64,000 nt of DNA, from assembly GCF_020882245.1 (NCBI RefSeq), contig NC_083598.1:91269714-91333713 (forward strand). Direction: 5' to 3'. Numbering within the stretch: position 1 is the stretch's first letter; every line of letters begins with the position of its first letter. Source of the stretch: Rhopalosiphum padi. Its lineage: Eukaryota > Arthropoda > Insecta > Hemiptera > Aphididae. Below, in pieces: positions 27,301-42,700 of the stretch. The notes beneath the pieces are model-generated. The model did not search any database and was not told the origin of the DNA. It saw only the letters and a list, made by a program, of their open reading frames with translations. The position numbers were made by a program, and so were the translations under genes.

Positions 27301-30300
27301 TAATACAAAATTATAAAAATTCAATACCCATTTGTAAGCCAATATAGTTTGATTTCCGAAATGAAGTGAAATTTTCGTAAAGTAATTTTGACTAGCCTTC
27401 ACACACAATATCGCATGTTCATTTTTCCGGTACGGTTAACAAAGCATTACGTTACGGTAGGTATGGCTATGGCATAAGTTTATTCAGGCCTCGGCGTATA
27501 CCAGTTGCAGGGAGCGTCATATGTGATATCAACAAACGACGATTGAAATGCGTCCCATCACCGACTGAGAGGTGTGGCTCACGGAGTTTTTACAGTATTG
27601 AACTTTTCAAACGATATGATATATTATGTTGACATGAGCTACAGTTATTGCAATAAAACGCATAGGTATTGCTTAACTTAATACACGTGATACAATACTG
27701 GACATCGATTTCAAACAATACGTTGCTACAATTCAAGATACTACCTTATTCAACATTAAAAAAAAAAGTCTGTGGAAAAAAGGGCCGAAGAAAAAATTCT
27801 GGACAAAAACAGAAAACAATTTATGAAGGAGTGACCGGTACAGTTGTAGGTTTCGAGTGGGTCGCTCAATGTATATAATTATTTATTAAGTATCAAACAA
27901 TTCGGCAAATATAAAAAATAATAGCTATTGTACCTAGGTATATTATAACGCGGTATGAACTAATATTTTGAATTTTGATAATACTTTATTGGATGTTTTT
28001 TATTGGTAAAAATTTGGAAGTCATTTTAATAATAATATTATTCAGTTTTAATTTATTTTATTTTTTGACTTCTTAAGTCTTTTTACCGTTTACCAACGGG
28101 TTATGAATATTTACACTTCATGAGTACTGAGTAAGTATCGTGTCTAGTTGGTAACTTGTTGATACATACCCACCTATAATCATCATATTTTTAATGATCT
28201 ATTGAGCGTACACTCAAAGACACGCCACCGTGCAATGTAAACTGTACCTAAAGGACTATTGTAAACCACGCATCGATAGACCACGAACAATGACGTTGAT
28301 TGTTTTTCCGTACACTTGTGGTTTTCGAATTTCACGCCACAAATTTTGAACGGGGCATCACTTGAAATCGATATTGCCATTTCAGGTATTATCCACGATG
28401 AGCCACACCTTGCTGACGGAGCACAATGGTCTGAAATATAATTGAAAACTATACAGTGATAAAAACTCAAGATTCATTGTTAACAGCTAGTTTTATGATA
28501 TAAAATATAATATGCAACATCAACAATCTCCAATGAAAATAAAAGTCATTTAAATCGTTATTGACGTGCGAATATTATACATGATAATAAATAATAATAT
28601 AATAATCGCATGATAGCATATCCTATACATGTGTCAAAACTACATTTTCCTTAATTTAATATAGACAATATAGTAGTGATGAATCATAATATTATATTAA
28701 ACGTTGGTGACACATATTTTATACATATTAATTAATATTTTATAGACTAATAGACTATAGACTTATAGTTATAATGTTATAATATATATGTAAAACTTAT
28801 TATAATAAATATTTTATTAATAAATAATTTAAATATATCAACAACTTTTGTTTTAAAAAGGTGAGCCAAAGATAACAATTTCGGTATGAACAAAAGCCAG
28901 TACTTTATCAATATAGGTTTACGTCTAACTCCGGCTTATAACTGGTTTTAGACATAGGTATTCGAACTATTCGAAGATTGCCGATTTTTTATAGTTCTCT
29001 CAGTCTCTCACTTTAACATATTTTATATAATTATATTCCCTTGTTTAGAATTATCTTAGAAAAGTTAAGGACTAAGGAGCTAGATTCACATATTACATGA
29101 TGTGATGTAGTATTGACAGTATCGTGATGTCTCCTTATTTGCTCTATATTTTCTACACATTGGATTTGGAGTGTCTGTTCGGAAGGTTCACTATATATTT
29201 CCGTAAGTCTATAACAAGTAACAACTATAACAATAAGATAAAATTGAAATGATGTATTTATTATAATAAATATTGTTATTAAGTATAGGTAAATATATAT
29301 TAATTTATTATAGTTATAATATGAAAATATATTTACGGTTCCAAAGCACGCGCACCGCATTGAAATACCACTGCAAGTCGGTGTATTTTTTGTTGTGTAA
29401 AATAATAGTATGTATTAGAAGTACGACGACATTGGACACGACGCGATTTAACAAACGACGCTGAATGAATTAAAATAAATTACATTCGATGAAACGTCGG
29501 CACTTCAATCATATGGATAAGTATAGGTACTGCGGTTACCTATATTACCCATATCGTAATGTTTACGTAAAATGTTTATATAATATATTATGTACAGACA
29601 GTACAGTTTGGTAGCTCCGTTAAAATAACGATGGCGATGACGACAAACGTCGATATTTATCCACATCAAGCAAAACGTCTAAAAAGTCTTCACTAGTTCA
29701 TTACATTGCACTTGCCAACTACATATAATATGTATTCTAAGAGATATACATGGTATAATTTGTGTACAGTCGCACAAGATGTAGATATTTGCAACTCTGA
29801 TATTTTTAAATTAGATACCTAATACAGTAATACTTATTTATAAATGTATTCCATAAGTATATGGTCTTACACCACCAAAAATAAGGTAATTCTCCGCCTA
29901 GATTCTAATATAATAATTTTCACGGAAAAATAAATAATTATTTTTTTTAAATAAAATTGAAAATGTTTAGGTACCCAAATAATAACAATAACTCTATCGT
30001 CAATTTATGAAACATGTACACCTACATAAATATCTTGTGCTATTTATGACAAGCTACGCAACGTGTGATAAAAACGCAGCAGCTTATAAAGATTTCTAAA
30101 AACGAAAATAAAGTCTATATACTGGCTACTGCACGCACGGGTTTGTCACTGATATTGATCTTATAGGTACACAAAACACAATATCCGCTTCATATTGTAA
30201 TACACGACTACACGAGCATAATATAGGTAAGTAGAAGCAAAATATACCCGTGTGCGTTGTTATCGCATATTTACATATTACATACGTATTGATGATGATA

Positions 30301-33300
30301 AACTATCGAGAAAGTATCATCTATGCGCGCCAACTTATCGGTTAAATCTCAAACATAAAACATAATAATATATTGTTATAGATTGGCCATAAAATAAGAT
30401 ATAACTATTGAACTATACAAGTAATACAACCGAATATTGTGTAAGTGATGTACGACAAACGAAATAAAACAATGTACCTACAATCTACAAACGATTTGTA
30501 ACGAACACCGGAACACGTGATGAAAAAAATAAAAAAAATACATTAAGGAAACGACAGAATGCTTATTTATACAGTTTACATACATTATTAATATATATAA
30601 TTACAGTGTTTGGGCTATAACAATAATAACAGCGATATGAGATTATTTGAATGGTTTACACCTCTATCGTAATATACATTCAATCAGAATATTATAAACT
30701 GTGTAGTTACTATAGGTATCTACTACCATTGGTTATAAATATTAGCATTTATATCAATGGTACTATACCTACTACAGCTACAGCTATTGAATTTCGTATT
30801 CCAGCCGATGTATGTTTGTCGTCATCTGTATGCGCCACCGTGGTTTGTCCGTTTAATTTCGAGAGCGTTAAGTCCCAAACGTTTGTTCGAAAAATATTAT
30901 ACTGCAGTGGGAATACCGTACACGATGTATACATCACTACGTTTACACGTATACTGTATACTATGTAAAGAGGAAAATTACACATACACTCAGATCCAGA
31001 CGCGCGCCGACACACGTCCCGATTGAATTTGTACCGAAAACAATTTGTCAAAAGATTTGTATTCAATATGTCACCAGTATAATGTACATATTATACGATG
31101 TATAACTATTATATAATAGTTACGAATTGAATTTATAATGTGGATAACCACCCATTGACCGCGCACTATATTTATATTTATATTTCGGATGAGGGGAGGT
31201 TATCACGTACACGATCCTTATTATACTATAGCCGGAAACAATAAACATTTATATTTTTTATAACGCCGTAAATTTAACCGTTTTTGTTTTTCAAATCCCC
31301 GAATCCGTGTTCAGTTTACAATGTATGTAAACAAGTGCAACGTATTTTCAAACCCTTTGAGCAATCACATAAACATAACTACCGTATAAGGTGTATTTCT
31401 ATTATAGATAGTTGTCTAGTAACAATAATGACTTGAAAAATTAGCTTAATATTAATATAAATGTTATCTGCAAATAGAAATATTGAAATGTGCATAAAAA
31501 ACCCTATATATTATATAATTTATATATTTAATAATTTAATTATAATAGACTATAGTTTACATACGTATTGTTAAAAACTCATAAATAGGTATAACGTTTT
31601 ATCCGCTTCGTATTTTTAGTCACCTTGTATACATTATGTATAACATAGCAGTGATCGATAGAAATCGGGGTGCACCAGTCTATCACAACATTCGAATGAT
31701 CGTTATTGTAAAATATCTGCACGGAAACTTCATAATATATTATATTGTACAAACTAGGGGATACGTCGCCATTTCACAACGCTATGTGTACCGTCGTAAC
31801 TCGTAAGTATATAATGTTATTATATTATAGGATTTCAATACACCGAGTCAAACCGCATATTCTATACTATGTGTTACGACTTTACGAGTCGGTCGATATA
31901 TTTTACAAGTGGCTGGGCCCACCTATATAGAATTTACTTAACACATGTGTCAGCGTGTCTGTTTATATAGTGTGAACACTGAACACAGAATCGTGTTTTC
32001 TAAACGTTTGTGTACGCTCTCGTATACACGCCGAGAAACAATAGCACTCTCGTAGTATTACGTACATTATACAATTATTACGCCTTATATTATAATTGTT
32101 ATTGTTGTAAAAAAAATATTCTGTGCGTGTAAAATATATTTTTTCTAAATCCCTTGAACGCATTTCAATGCGAATCTAATCATTGCGACTTCGCCCTTTT
32201 GGGCGGCCTGCAAGATTACCAGTTTTTAATATTCACGCACAGCAACGCTCACGCATCACATGTATATCGTATAATATATACTTGCTAAATATTATTATTG
32301 TCGGCGTTGTCGCTATATATAAACTTCGATCGCAATTGTGCTGTAAGATTTGCTGATACATTTCTCGATATAGCATCGTATTAAGATAATATATTGTTAC
32401 AACAAGACCTCACGATGCTAATAATTATAATAATTATACATTATGTACATTCTGTTTAGACTATATATATAATTTTTTTTATCGCAACTGCAATCGATCA
32501 TGCGTGCAACATTTTGTTTTTATTTTAAAATTGAGATACATAATCGATGCTCTTCTCAAGATTAATGATAATCTGATACATACATATAACGTGATACAGA
32601 TAAATATTTGTGTGGAATTCACTCACGTATTAAACGTATTGGTATTATGGAATAGCAACCCCTATATATTATTTTCACCATATTTGTTACGCAATTTGGC
32701 CCAAAACCAGAGTATATTTTTCAACATCTGTATTTTTTTAGATTATTTCAAAACTATACAGCGATATACCTAGTATATATATTATATAATATTATATTGA
32801 AGTAATTTCTTGGTAATACACGATTGATGGTCGTTGTTGTAATAAAGTAAAATAAAATGGTATTAAAACTTAAAAATGATTCATATTTTCCTTCTGGTCA
32901 TTTATCAATTATCGATATAATAATAACAATAATAATAATATTGTAAGCATAATTTAACAAGGTCTAATTTATGAATAATTTAAAAAAAATCACGATACTG
33001 TAATACAACTAATACAACTAAATATTAAAACATTGTATTTTTATAATTATATACTTACATCATAATTCATAATATTATAGAGTGTATCTAAAAAGTAAAA
33101 AGTCATGAAATCCTAAACTTGTCGTGGTACAAACATAGGACTTTTGAAGGCCCTAGTGTAATCTTAATTCTTAGAACTACTGCATATTCTATAAAATTGT
33201 TGCATGCGCATGTTATTGTAATATAATGAAAAATATCCCAAACCAATTTATGACTCAAACTTTCTAGACATACTGTATATGGTCGTATAGATGTATACAT

Positions 33301-34605
33301 AATAATTATTAATTATTACTCGAAGAACTAATTTGGAACCTCTAGTTACAAAATACTTCACTGTTTTAGTCTGCAACTTGATCAGTAATATTATGATATA
33401 ATGATATATTATATTAAGTTTTTGTAAACGTAAACAATTGTCGAAGTATAAATCAATTAAGCCGTATATATTCATTACACTTACTTGTTATTCCGTTTAA
33501 AAAATATTAATACAAACAATTTTACTTGGTAACCAGTATAACTAATAATTAATATAACTGTTATTAGTGTGTAATATGCAGGCATTTGAAATCAGGGGCG
33601 TAATACTATAATAATACACTTGTGTAATACCTATGTAAGAAAACTCATTGATGACAATAATTTATTTGTTTTTGTTTTCTAAACCAAAACTATATTTTAG
33701 TACCTACTAAATTAAAAAGCTAAAATGTTTCTTGAATCAAGCACTCACTTTGCTCACTTCATCAGAGGATAAAAGTCTTTTAATTCAAAAGTTATTTTTA
33801 CCACATTTGATAGATAAATCTGAGTGCTGTAGTACAACTCAGGCCACCCAAAATAATAATCAAGGTTTTTGAAAACCTGAATATTCCCTCGGGTGCCATT
33901 CACTATATTAAATGATTGCCAATATGACACTGGTTAGCAAAATTATATTATATGTACGCCAATAAATGTGTAATTATAATAAAATATACATAGTATAATT
34001 GCACAGCAGCAGCTAGGTTCTACAACGTGGGTATAGTCGTCGTGAGTGTGCAGTGTTTGCACTCATGTAAAATAAAGTTAAGTTGTTGTATAGCTATAAA
34101 CATAAAAAAAAATTACCGAAACTCGTTTTCCGCTGCCGGCAAACGGATCTACAAAGGATTTCATACTGTACTATTATAGGATCGGATCACGATTATTGAA
34201 TGCGTACACCGAGTGGGTAGCCGAGTAGGTAACTTTATATGTAGTATATATCATATCGTATATTATGTAGGTATATATGTATATATACCTAAACATATTG
34301 TAATAGTTTTATACTACTTTATTAGAATACCTACGCGGCTGCTACGCGATTTAGTCGTTACATGTCAATATAATATTATTGTCTTTATATTAAGTTCCAA
34401 CAGTCTTAGTGGGAATGCGTTATGTTTTAAGATAATCCTTTGACATTTGAGTATTGTAATATGTACATTATACATTATTCTTGCACCTATAGTCTACTAT
34501 AAGTTATAATATTGACGAGAGACTGCAATAACACTGTTTTATAGATATATAAGTGGTCTTATAAGTTATAGTGCAATGGATTGAAATCGAATGTACCTAC
34601 CACAA

Positions 34606-34875
34606 GTGGCGTAGCCAAGGGGGGAGCTAAAGGGGCTAAAAGGGAGCTAAAAGGGGCCCCCATTGGACGTATTTTCTATATTGTTTTGAAATATTTAAAT
34701 TTAAATATAGAAATCATCTTAAAATTTTTAATTATTTAAAATAGTCAATACAGCAAATCAACGTTAATAATATAATATGTTATCACTTATCAGTATTTTT
34801 GATTTTGATTTTCAATAACTCAAGTTAAAAATATTTAGCCCCCTCCCCCCCATAAAAAAATCCCGATTACGCCTC
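34606..34875. mobile_element. hAT-like MITE, about 270 bp
   Basis: The left end GTGGCGTAGCC and right end GATTACGCCTC are imperfect inverted copies of the common hAT terminus. A 12-base direct repeat TACCTACCACAA flanks the element (34594-34605 and 34876-34887). This is longer than the usual 8-base hAT duplication, so the exact border is uncertain by a few bases. The interior has G-rich and C-rich strings near the two ends and no coding sequence. Confidence 0.75.
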
Positions 34876-36129
34876 TACCTACCACAAATAAACATAAAAA
34901 AAAAAAATAATATTTTACGTGTTTCATAAACCTTAATATTATAATTCAACGGTGTTAAAAAAAAATCCGAAACACCATGATTGTTAGTATTTGCGTTTAT
35001 TTGTTCTGTCAGTGCATTTCGTTTTAATAATTCTCCATTGTCGTACATTGTATGTACCTATTTCAGTACATAGCTGTGGTTGTACCTATATACAAATATA
35101 TACTAAATACTTATTCGTATATAGCTAAGCATAGACACTCTCTTTGTGAACTCTCTGCAGCACAACGAGGAAATATACTATCGCACGCGTCGACGTAGGC
35201 GTGCGCCGAAAAGAAGCGGTAAAAATATATAGTTAGATACAATTTGTTTTGTAAAACGTTCAAACGTCTACTACGTAGTATACAATAATATAAAATGCTG
35301 CATCATTCGTACACACTCGTAAATATTATATTCTGGCGAGTTCACTATAATGCGTTCATGTGAGATTTTATTTATTTCTTTACTTGTGTTTACCGCGTGA
35401 ACATTTTTCATCATAATAATTATGAACATGTGATAAAATATTTATATCAGAACAATATAATAACATACGGCATATGCTGAAACAGTACACCCTATGATCA
35501 ATGGCTCGGTGACTGGAATATCGTTTAAGTTCGCATCTATATGATCTATGTATATAGGTGATTTGAGTCTTGTGACTGAAATTGCAGGTTAAAAGAAAAC
35601 TGTTTAATTGTTTCGTGTTAAAACCTAAAATCGTAAGTAATATATATATAAATTTTTCACACTGTATTACCTTACATCATATAGAAGTACGCGCGTTGTA
35701 TATTATATAAATATATTAAAGGTATTAAATACCAATACTATACCATAAGCCCATAACATAATACAATAACACAGAACTATATATATTCGTATACCATTAA
35801 GTGTTGATTGATAGCTTAATGTTATGCTTAATAGATACCTCATATGTAATATATTATTTAAATTATATTATAATATTGATACATCGGTCTTAAATCTATA
35901 TATATACAAATCGATTGAACGGTGCCGGTGCGAAGCTGTAACAATACCTATGACATATCTATATTACACGTTTTAATCATTTTATATATATTATGCATAT
36001 AAGGATTGTCCAAAAGCGGATAAGAAAAAATAAGAACAATAAAACATAGGTTCCGCACACTATTATAGTATTATAAATTATAATAATATTATCATAATAG
36101 TAGTGTATAAACTATACATAGGTAGTATA

Positions 36130-36790
36130 CCGCAGATAATCGATTGATTTGTGGACTCGGCGTGCCGGCGGACGTATACGACGCGTATAATAAATATTAT
36201 AAACAATCGATCGAGAGATTGTGCGACGGCGGTTCGTCGTTTGTGCCGAATCCTATCGATTACTTCGGTCTGCGGATTTTCGGCCACAAACGGATTCCCA
36301 CCGCAATGATAATAATAATAATAACAACAACAGTCGTTTCGTCGAGCGGCGCACCTGATAAATGTGGGCGGGTACCACGCGACGGCATTCGGCCCGCGCG
36401 CGTATCCGACGAAAATCATTCCTTCGCCGTTCGATCGCCGGCGAAGAACGACGATACCGTGTAAATATTGTCTGACAGTAATAATAATATATTTATACAT
36501 AGTTACGCGCCAATAACGTATTGTTAACCCGTCATGGATGTTTCTATTGGGACCGACGATGGTTTTTAACACCACAACTTATATACGTTCATTATATAAA
36601 TAGAATAAAATATAATATCTCACTGAGCTATGAGAAATCTTTTTTTCTTTCAAAGAATCTTTTTTTGTTTCTCGACTGCGCTTGATGCTTGCTTTTCGTA
36701 GCTGCAAAAGCCCATCGTACGCGATATTACTGAATAGGCACAAGTGTTGAGACTGCGGCGCAACCGGCGGAAACGCGTGGTGTGTAATAT
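36130..36790. promoter_or_regulatory. CpG-rich block upstream of the 231-residue gene
   Basis: A sharp rise in GC and in CG dinucleotides (for example 'cgtcgagcggcgc', 'ggcccgcgcgcgtatcc', 'gatcgccggcg') in AT-rich surroundings, ending just before the ATG at 36796. The position suits a promoter and 5' leader. Overlapping open frames on both strands (106 and 165 codons) are best explained by composition. It contains a run of AAT/AAC triplets at about 36307-36331. No core promoter element can be named with confidence. Confidence 0.4.
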
Positions 36791-36795
36791 GATAA

Positions 36796-39700
36796 ATGGA
36801 GAACGGATCTCATTCTACTTTCAAACTAAACATTATCTCCCGTGAGTATAGTAATATATTTTATAATAGTGCCTAATAATTCCATGACAAATTTACAATA
36901 TGCCTAAAGCATATTTTTTATTGCTCAGAAACTAAAAAAAATAATAAATAACGTGTTTGCCTTCAAAAATAAAAACAATCTTCTTAAAACCCTCCACAAA
37001 ACAAACGATTTAATTTATCTCTTTCTATATTGAAACACGCATGATTGCTCGAACACAATAAACAATATTATTTAAAACGTATCGCTGTGTTATTGTTAAG
37101 AGTTTTGTATACATCATACATCTTGTATGTATTACACTTTTATACATTATACTTATACAATATACAATATATGCTTCAATAATGCTCGTCATTCGTCAAA
37201 CACATAAAACAAAAAACTACATGTTATAAAATGACATAACAATTACAAAAAACTTTAAATATTGATAACATTATTATACCTATCTACCCATATAAATATT
37301 TAAATAAATCGATAATTCTTATACTACAAATATACTTGGTCTATAATTTTACAATTAAATTATTTTAAATTTTGTGCAGTATAAAAATCAGTTAAATTTA
37401 AAATTGAAAAATCACACGATAATTGCTTATTAATACCTATATTATAATTAACAAATATTTCAATAAAAATCATAGTATTACATTAATACCTATTAGTTAT
37501 TATATAGACTACAATGTATAAGATTATATTATATGGTATTTGGTATTTAGATTAAAATGAAAATTAGGTTTATAATTTTACATATTATTATATAGATACT
37601 AGGTAATATAATGGTAATAGTTACGCTTAAAAATGCTATTTATTTTTACAATTTAGGTAGGTACCTTAATTATTCGAATTCTTAAATGTTATGATCATTA
37701 TTATTATCCGATTGTATCTGATTGCAAAACGCACTGCCTCTAAATATAAATAATAAATTATAAAGCGTGTACATATATATAAATTGTTCATTAATCAATG
37801 CATCTGGTTTCTCATTAGAAATTTAAAACTATATTTACAGTAGTCAAATACACTTAAGTCATGGGAAGTTTTCTGAGAATATTAACCAATATTTCATTTT
37901 AACTAGATTCAAGGTAATAGTGACTTCAACTGTATTTATTATTTATTAATATCAGTATTTCACATAATGGTATCTATAACTTGATACATCAATTTTATTC
38001 TAAGCAGTCAAACATTAAAATCAGAGCCGTGCCGTGGGGGGGGGGGGGGGCTAGGGCCCCGGGCGCCTGGTTTAAAGGGGCGCCAAAAAAATTGAAATGC
38101 ATAATGATAAATAAAATAGGGGGTGAATATTTTTAATTTTGCCCTGGGCGCCAAACCTTAACGGCACGGCTCTAATTAAAATATTATTATTTGTTATATC
38201 CGTTGGTAATAACATATATTATGTTTATTGTACATATAGCTGCATTAACTATTAAGTGCATTAGATCGTTTTAATAATGTGTATATAATGTAACGTCACA
38301 TTTTAAATTATTCAAGTTTAAAAGTTCAAACTTCAAATCATTTACTACATCTCGTGAATGTTATAACGTTTTTGATACATTTTATTAACGACATTACAGC
38401 TATTATCCACAATCGTCGTATAGTGTTGTACAAAAATGACCTATGTCTTATAACTAATACAACTTACCAATACAACTACCTGTATAGGTTTATATTATAT
38501 AAACACAGTATATTATATACGTAGGTAATCTAATTTGAAACCACGGCGTAGGTGTACGTATCATTATTCATTTTTATACCACAGTGATTTATATATGTTA
38601 GTATAAACGAACATAAACTCGCGGATAATAATTTAATATTTATTTTATTTCATAGTTCATTATATTTTATATTATTTACAACGCTGTATTATATACAGTT
38701 GATCTATGGTTTGCAGTCACGTATATAATAGAGCTTTTCAATTATATATACTGATAAACGGTAAAGAGGTAATCTGAATCATTTTTTACGGCGTTCTTGT
38801 ATATATATTATGCATAAGTAGGTATGCAATATATTATGTCATACAAAAGGTAATTATTAAAACACAGGGTAGCTGACAAGGTATATTATGACAGCGACGT
38901 TGGGAAAACACTATGGCTATTATATTTTAGGTGCGTATAATACACCAATAAAACGTGTTAAATATTCACATCTGAGGTCAAGTCGAAGGCCATGTGTTTT
39001 GAGGCAATACGCATATAGTTTCGAATCAATGTATAACGTGTATATAATAAATAATATACCATAGACACTGAGGAGTTCCGTTGGCAATAAAGACCCCATC
39101 ATAGATACGTATACGCGGCATACCTATTTTAATATCTGGCTGGGTCGTGTATTTACGGGCTGTTCGTGATCTGCTAGCCGACACGCAACTTAATGTGGCC
39201 GGAAGGGCACCTACCCTAATTACCGTTAGTGTGTTATATTTATTATTTTTTTTTTGTTTTAGTGAAACGTAGTAGAAAACAATCGATGGTACTTATTTTA
39301 CCGAAGAATGTGCATATAAAGTCGGAATTCAAATAATCCGGCTTCGCGGCTTAATACATGTAAAGGCATTATACTTTCTATTATTTGCGCGCAACGTTTG
39401 CTATTCTAAATAATATATATATATATATAAATGTTTCGATTAAGCTATTTAATACATTTATTATACAGTTATAGAGCCAATATACTCATCGCTACAATGA
39501 AATCGAGTATAGTGCGTAAGAAAAAAGTTCAATATATTTATAAAAATGATAAGTGTTTATATTAGGTACATCAAACGGTACGCAAGTTTGAACGAAAAAA
39601 CGAATAATTATCGATACATCAACAACAGTAATAATTTATTTTAAATTAACTCTGTTAGTATAGTATAGCAGTATTATACTAGTATATTATAATATATAAT

Positions 39701-42700
39701 TTATAACAGTGATTACAGCAAGGCTATTGCTTACGTGATGTGTGTTACAAAACCTGAGTAACAAGTAATGATTTTTAGCTGATTTTGTTTGTTTTTAATT
39801 AACGACTTAAAATTATATTTAAATAAATCAAAATAAAGTTAAATGCTCAAATATCGAATGTTTGATATTTCGACGCAGGATACTAGTATTATGGAGCATT
39901 ATTACGATACACTGAAACAGAAATAATCAAATAAATTGACATATTCGAAAACGATTCAAAGCAGGACTCAATTAGTATATTATGCTATACTTACTACTTA
40001 AGTACTTTATTATAATATCTACGTTCGTATAGTTTTAACTTGTAAGTAAATATAATAAATTAGATAATATATTTAAAATTATTTGTGCAAATATGATATA
40101 AGTATACTTATGTTAGAAACAGTTAATAATCATATTTTTTTTAAATGTCAAGTATTATAAAATCAAGAATTATATAAAATATAAAAATAAATATGTATTA
40201 TATTATATGAAAAAGGGTGAAGGTAAAAATTGAAGAATGCACTATTATAAAATCCTAAAATAGGTATATTTTCGTAGTTATCAGTTATCATTAGCATAAT
40301 GATAATACAATATAAAAATTATAAATATATGTAAAATGAATTATTCTAACAATCTAATTAATATTTCCATTCAAATCATTGAGATTTTTTTTCTGCAATG
40401 TATTAAATTCCTCGCTCTTTTTCCCTTCTTTTTTTTGTTTGCAAATAAATTGTATTGTTTTTATAATTTTTCTATTGAGTACAGTATACAGATATTATAA
40501 CAATTAATTTTTGGCAACTGATAAGTTATATTAAGTAATACCAAAAAATAATATGCAACCATATCATAAAATAATCCTAACAACAATTTTACATAGATTA
40601 TATAATAATATATAAACAATCCTATGTATTTCCATTTTGTTACAAGAAGTATTATATCGAACATCGTCAATAAGAAGGAATAGAAAAATTATAAATAATA
40701 AATTAAATAACTAGAAAAAATAAATATACTTCAAATGTGTTGCACAACGTTTATTGATTCAATAAATATATAATAATTTTTAATTGGGTCACTAAATAAA
40801 TTTATCAATAAAAATTAAAAGGTGTTTCACAAAACTGATTAATTAATTTTATCGGTACAGTAAATTTATTATTTGATACCACGCACTATTGACAATAATT
40901 GAAACAGGACAAATTTCAAGTCAATAAATGCTTAATTTTTATTAGTTCAATTAGTTCATTCTATACAGTAATAAGGAGTATAATAGTATATATAAAAATA
41001 ATAATAAAATGTATTAGTTTATTACTTATATTGGGCTATACTGATATGTTTTTAAATATATAAAGCTGCAGTTAATATAATTATAAATCAAAATCGGAAA
41101 TAACTTTATAAAATAAAAGTACAAAAAATGTAAAAGACTATTGTGGTATTAACTATTTGTACTATACCATTAGTTTCCAACTAATAAGCTTAACTTTTGA
41201 ATTTCGATAATGATATAACTAAACTAAATGTAAACTTATCAATCTAACTAATTATATTTAAACTATGGAGGACAACTATTTTAGAATTATTACTATTCAC
41301 TGTTAAAAAAAAAAACAGTACATTTTTAATTACCTCTTGATAATGTTTTTTTCTATTTGATATCCAGTATTTTAAAAAATTTGTTGAAAGTAATTTTTTT
41401 TTTTAATTATTATTGCCAATAGCTTTAATTTTAAACGGAATGACTATCTACTTCTAATAATAATGTATCTATTATTAATTTATAATTTTTGGTTTCGTAT
41501 AATATGAAGAAATCTGTATTTACTATTTAGTAATATTTTTGTTTGATTGTATATTATAGAATCAAAAAATCAAAACTGCCAAAGACCATTGACTCTGTTT
41601 TCATTTGTTACGGCTACGGCTAGAGATGGTTCCCAAGTTACGGAAAAACGTCTAAAAGACGTTTCTAAAGTATTAAAAGATAGTTTGATAAAAGGGACTA
41701 CGTTGAAATGCAAGGAAAAAAATGGTTAGTATATTATAATATAGTATATATTATCGTATTGATATAATATATTAATATATAACTACCAATACACAAAATG
41801 TTTTCGATATACACGTTTTACATCAAATATTTTATTTTATTTTCAGTTGTCTATCCCATCATTCACTTTACCGAGGATCGAAATTCGTTGATGTCAGTGC
41901 TTCAAGATCAGAACGAAGTAAATGAGCATTTCAAATTACATCAAGGTAAACATTTTTAATATAAAAATTAACACCAGCAATATATGAAATAAAACCAAAT
42001 ACATAAATTATGTTACCTAGATATACATATATAATAATATAATATAATTAAAGGAAATAAGTATATACGTTAGAAACTAAATTAACCACATAAAATTGGT
42101 TTAAGTGATTTGTTATTAATAAAATATACGTTTGTAGGTAGGTACCTGTCCACAAATCGATTAACATAAACGATGTTAGTATATATACATTTCTAATTCT
42201 ATTAGTTTAATCGCTACCAACTTAATTAAACTGGTTTATTAGTGCATTATGTGTATGACATATTAATATTTTGTTTACGCAATAAACTATATTAAAGTGC
42301 CATAGTGGTGTATAGGTATTATAGGTTCTAAATATATATATATTTTTTTTAATAGATGTTTATAATTTTTATATTAAAAACAAACACATTTTGAAGAAAT
42401 TAAATTCAACTATTACAATATATTTCACATAAATTTGTAACATATACTAAGAAAATAATTGATTCAAATGAACATCAAAGTTTCAAAATCTACCGATGTC
42501 ATAAATGATTAAACATATTTAACTGTAAAATTAAAAGAGAATAAGTAAAAATGTCTACTTTCAGAAAACCAAAAATTCGTATCATTTCTAAATTGATTTT
42601 TCAAAATTCACAACAAATGTAAGATAACATTAAAAAAAAAATCAAATAGTTTGGTTAATAAAAAAATAACAAAATTTATAAATTATTTAAAACTATGTTA

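Larger units (their letters stand above)
19557..36100. other. Gene-poor 16.5 kb stretch
   Basis: I found no convincing coding exon on either strand. The stretch is AT-rich with A/T runs. It contains the transposon remnants listed separately (22547-22848, 24060-24300, 34606-34875) and a few isolated moderately GC-richer patches (for example 27480-27600 and 28180-28470) that carry short frames without motifs. Small exons, non-coding RNAs or distal enhancers cannot be excluded by eye. Confidence 0.5.

Noticed and set aside
27480..28435. The 12-base string AGGTGTGGCTCA occurring inverted about 0.8 kb apart
   Set aside because: No further similarity beyond scattered bases; a match of this length is expected by chance in 64 kb.
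36078..36575. Overlapping 165-codon (-) and 106-codon (+) frames
   Set aside because: Both strands are open over the same CpG-rich stretch and neither product shows a motif or splice fit to the gene downstream; composition explains them.
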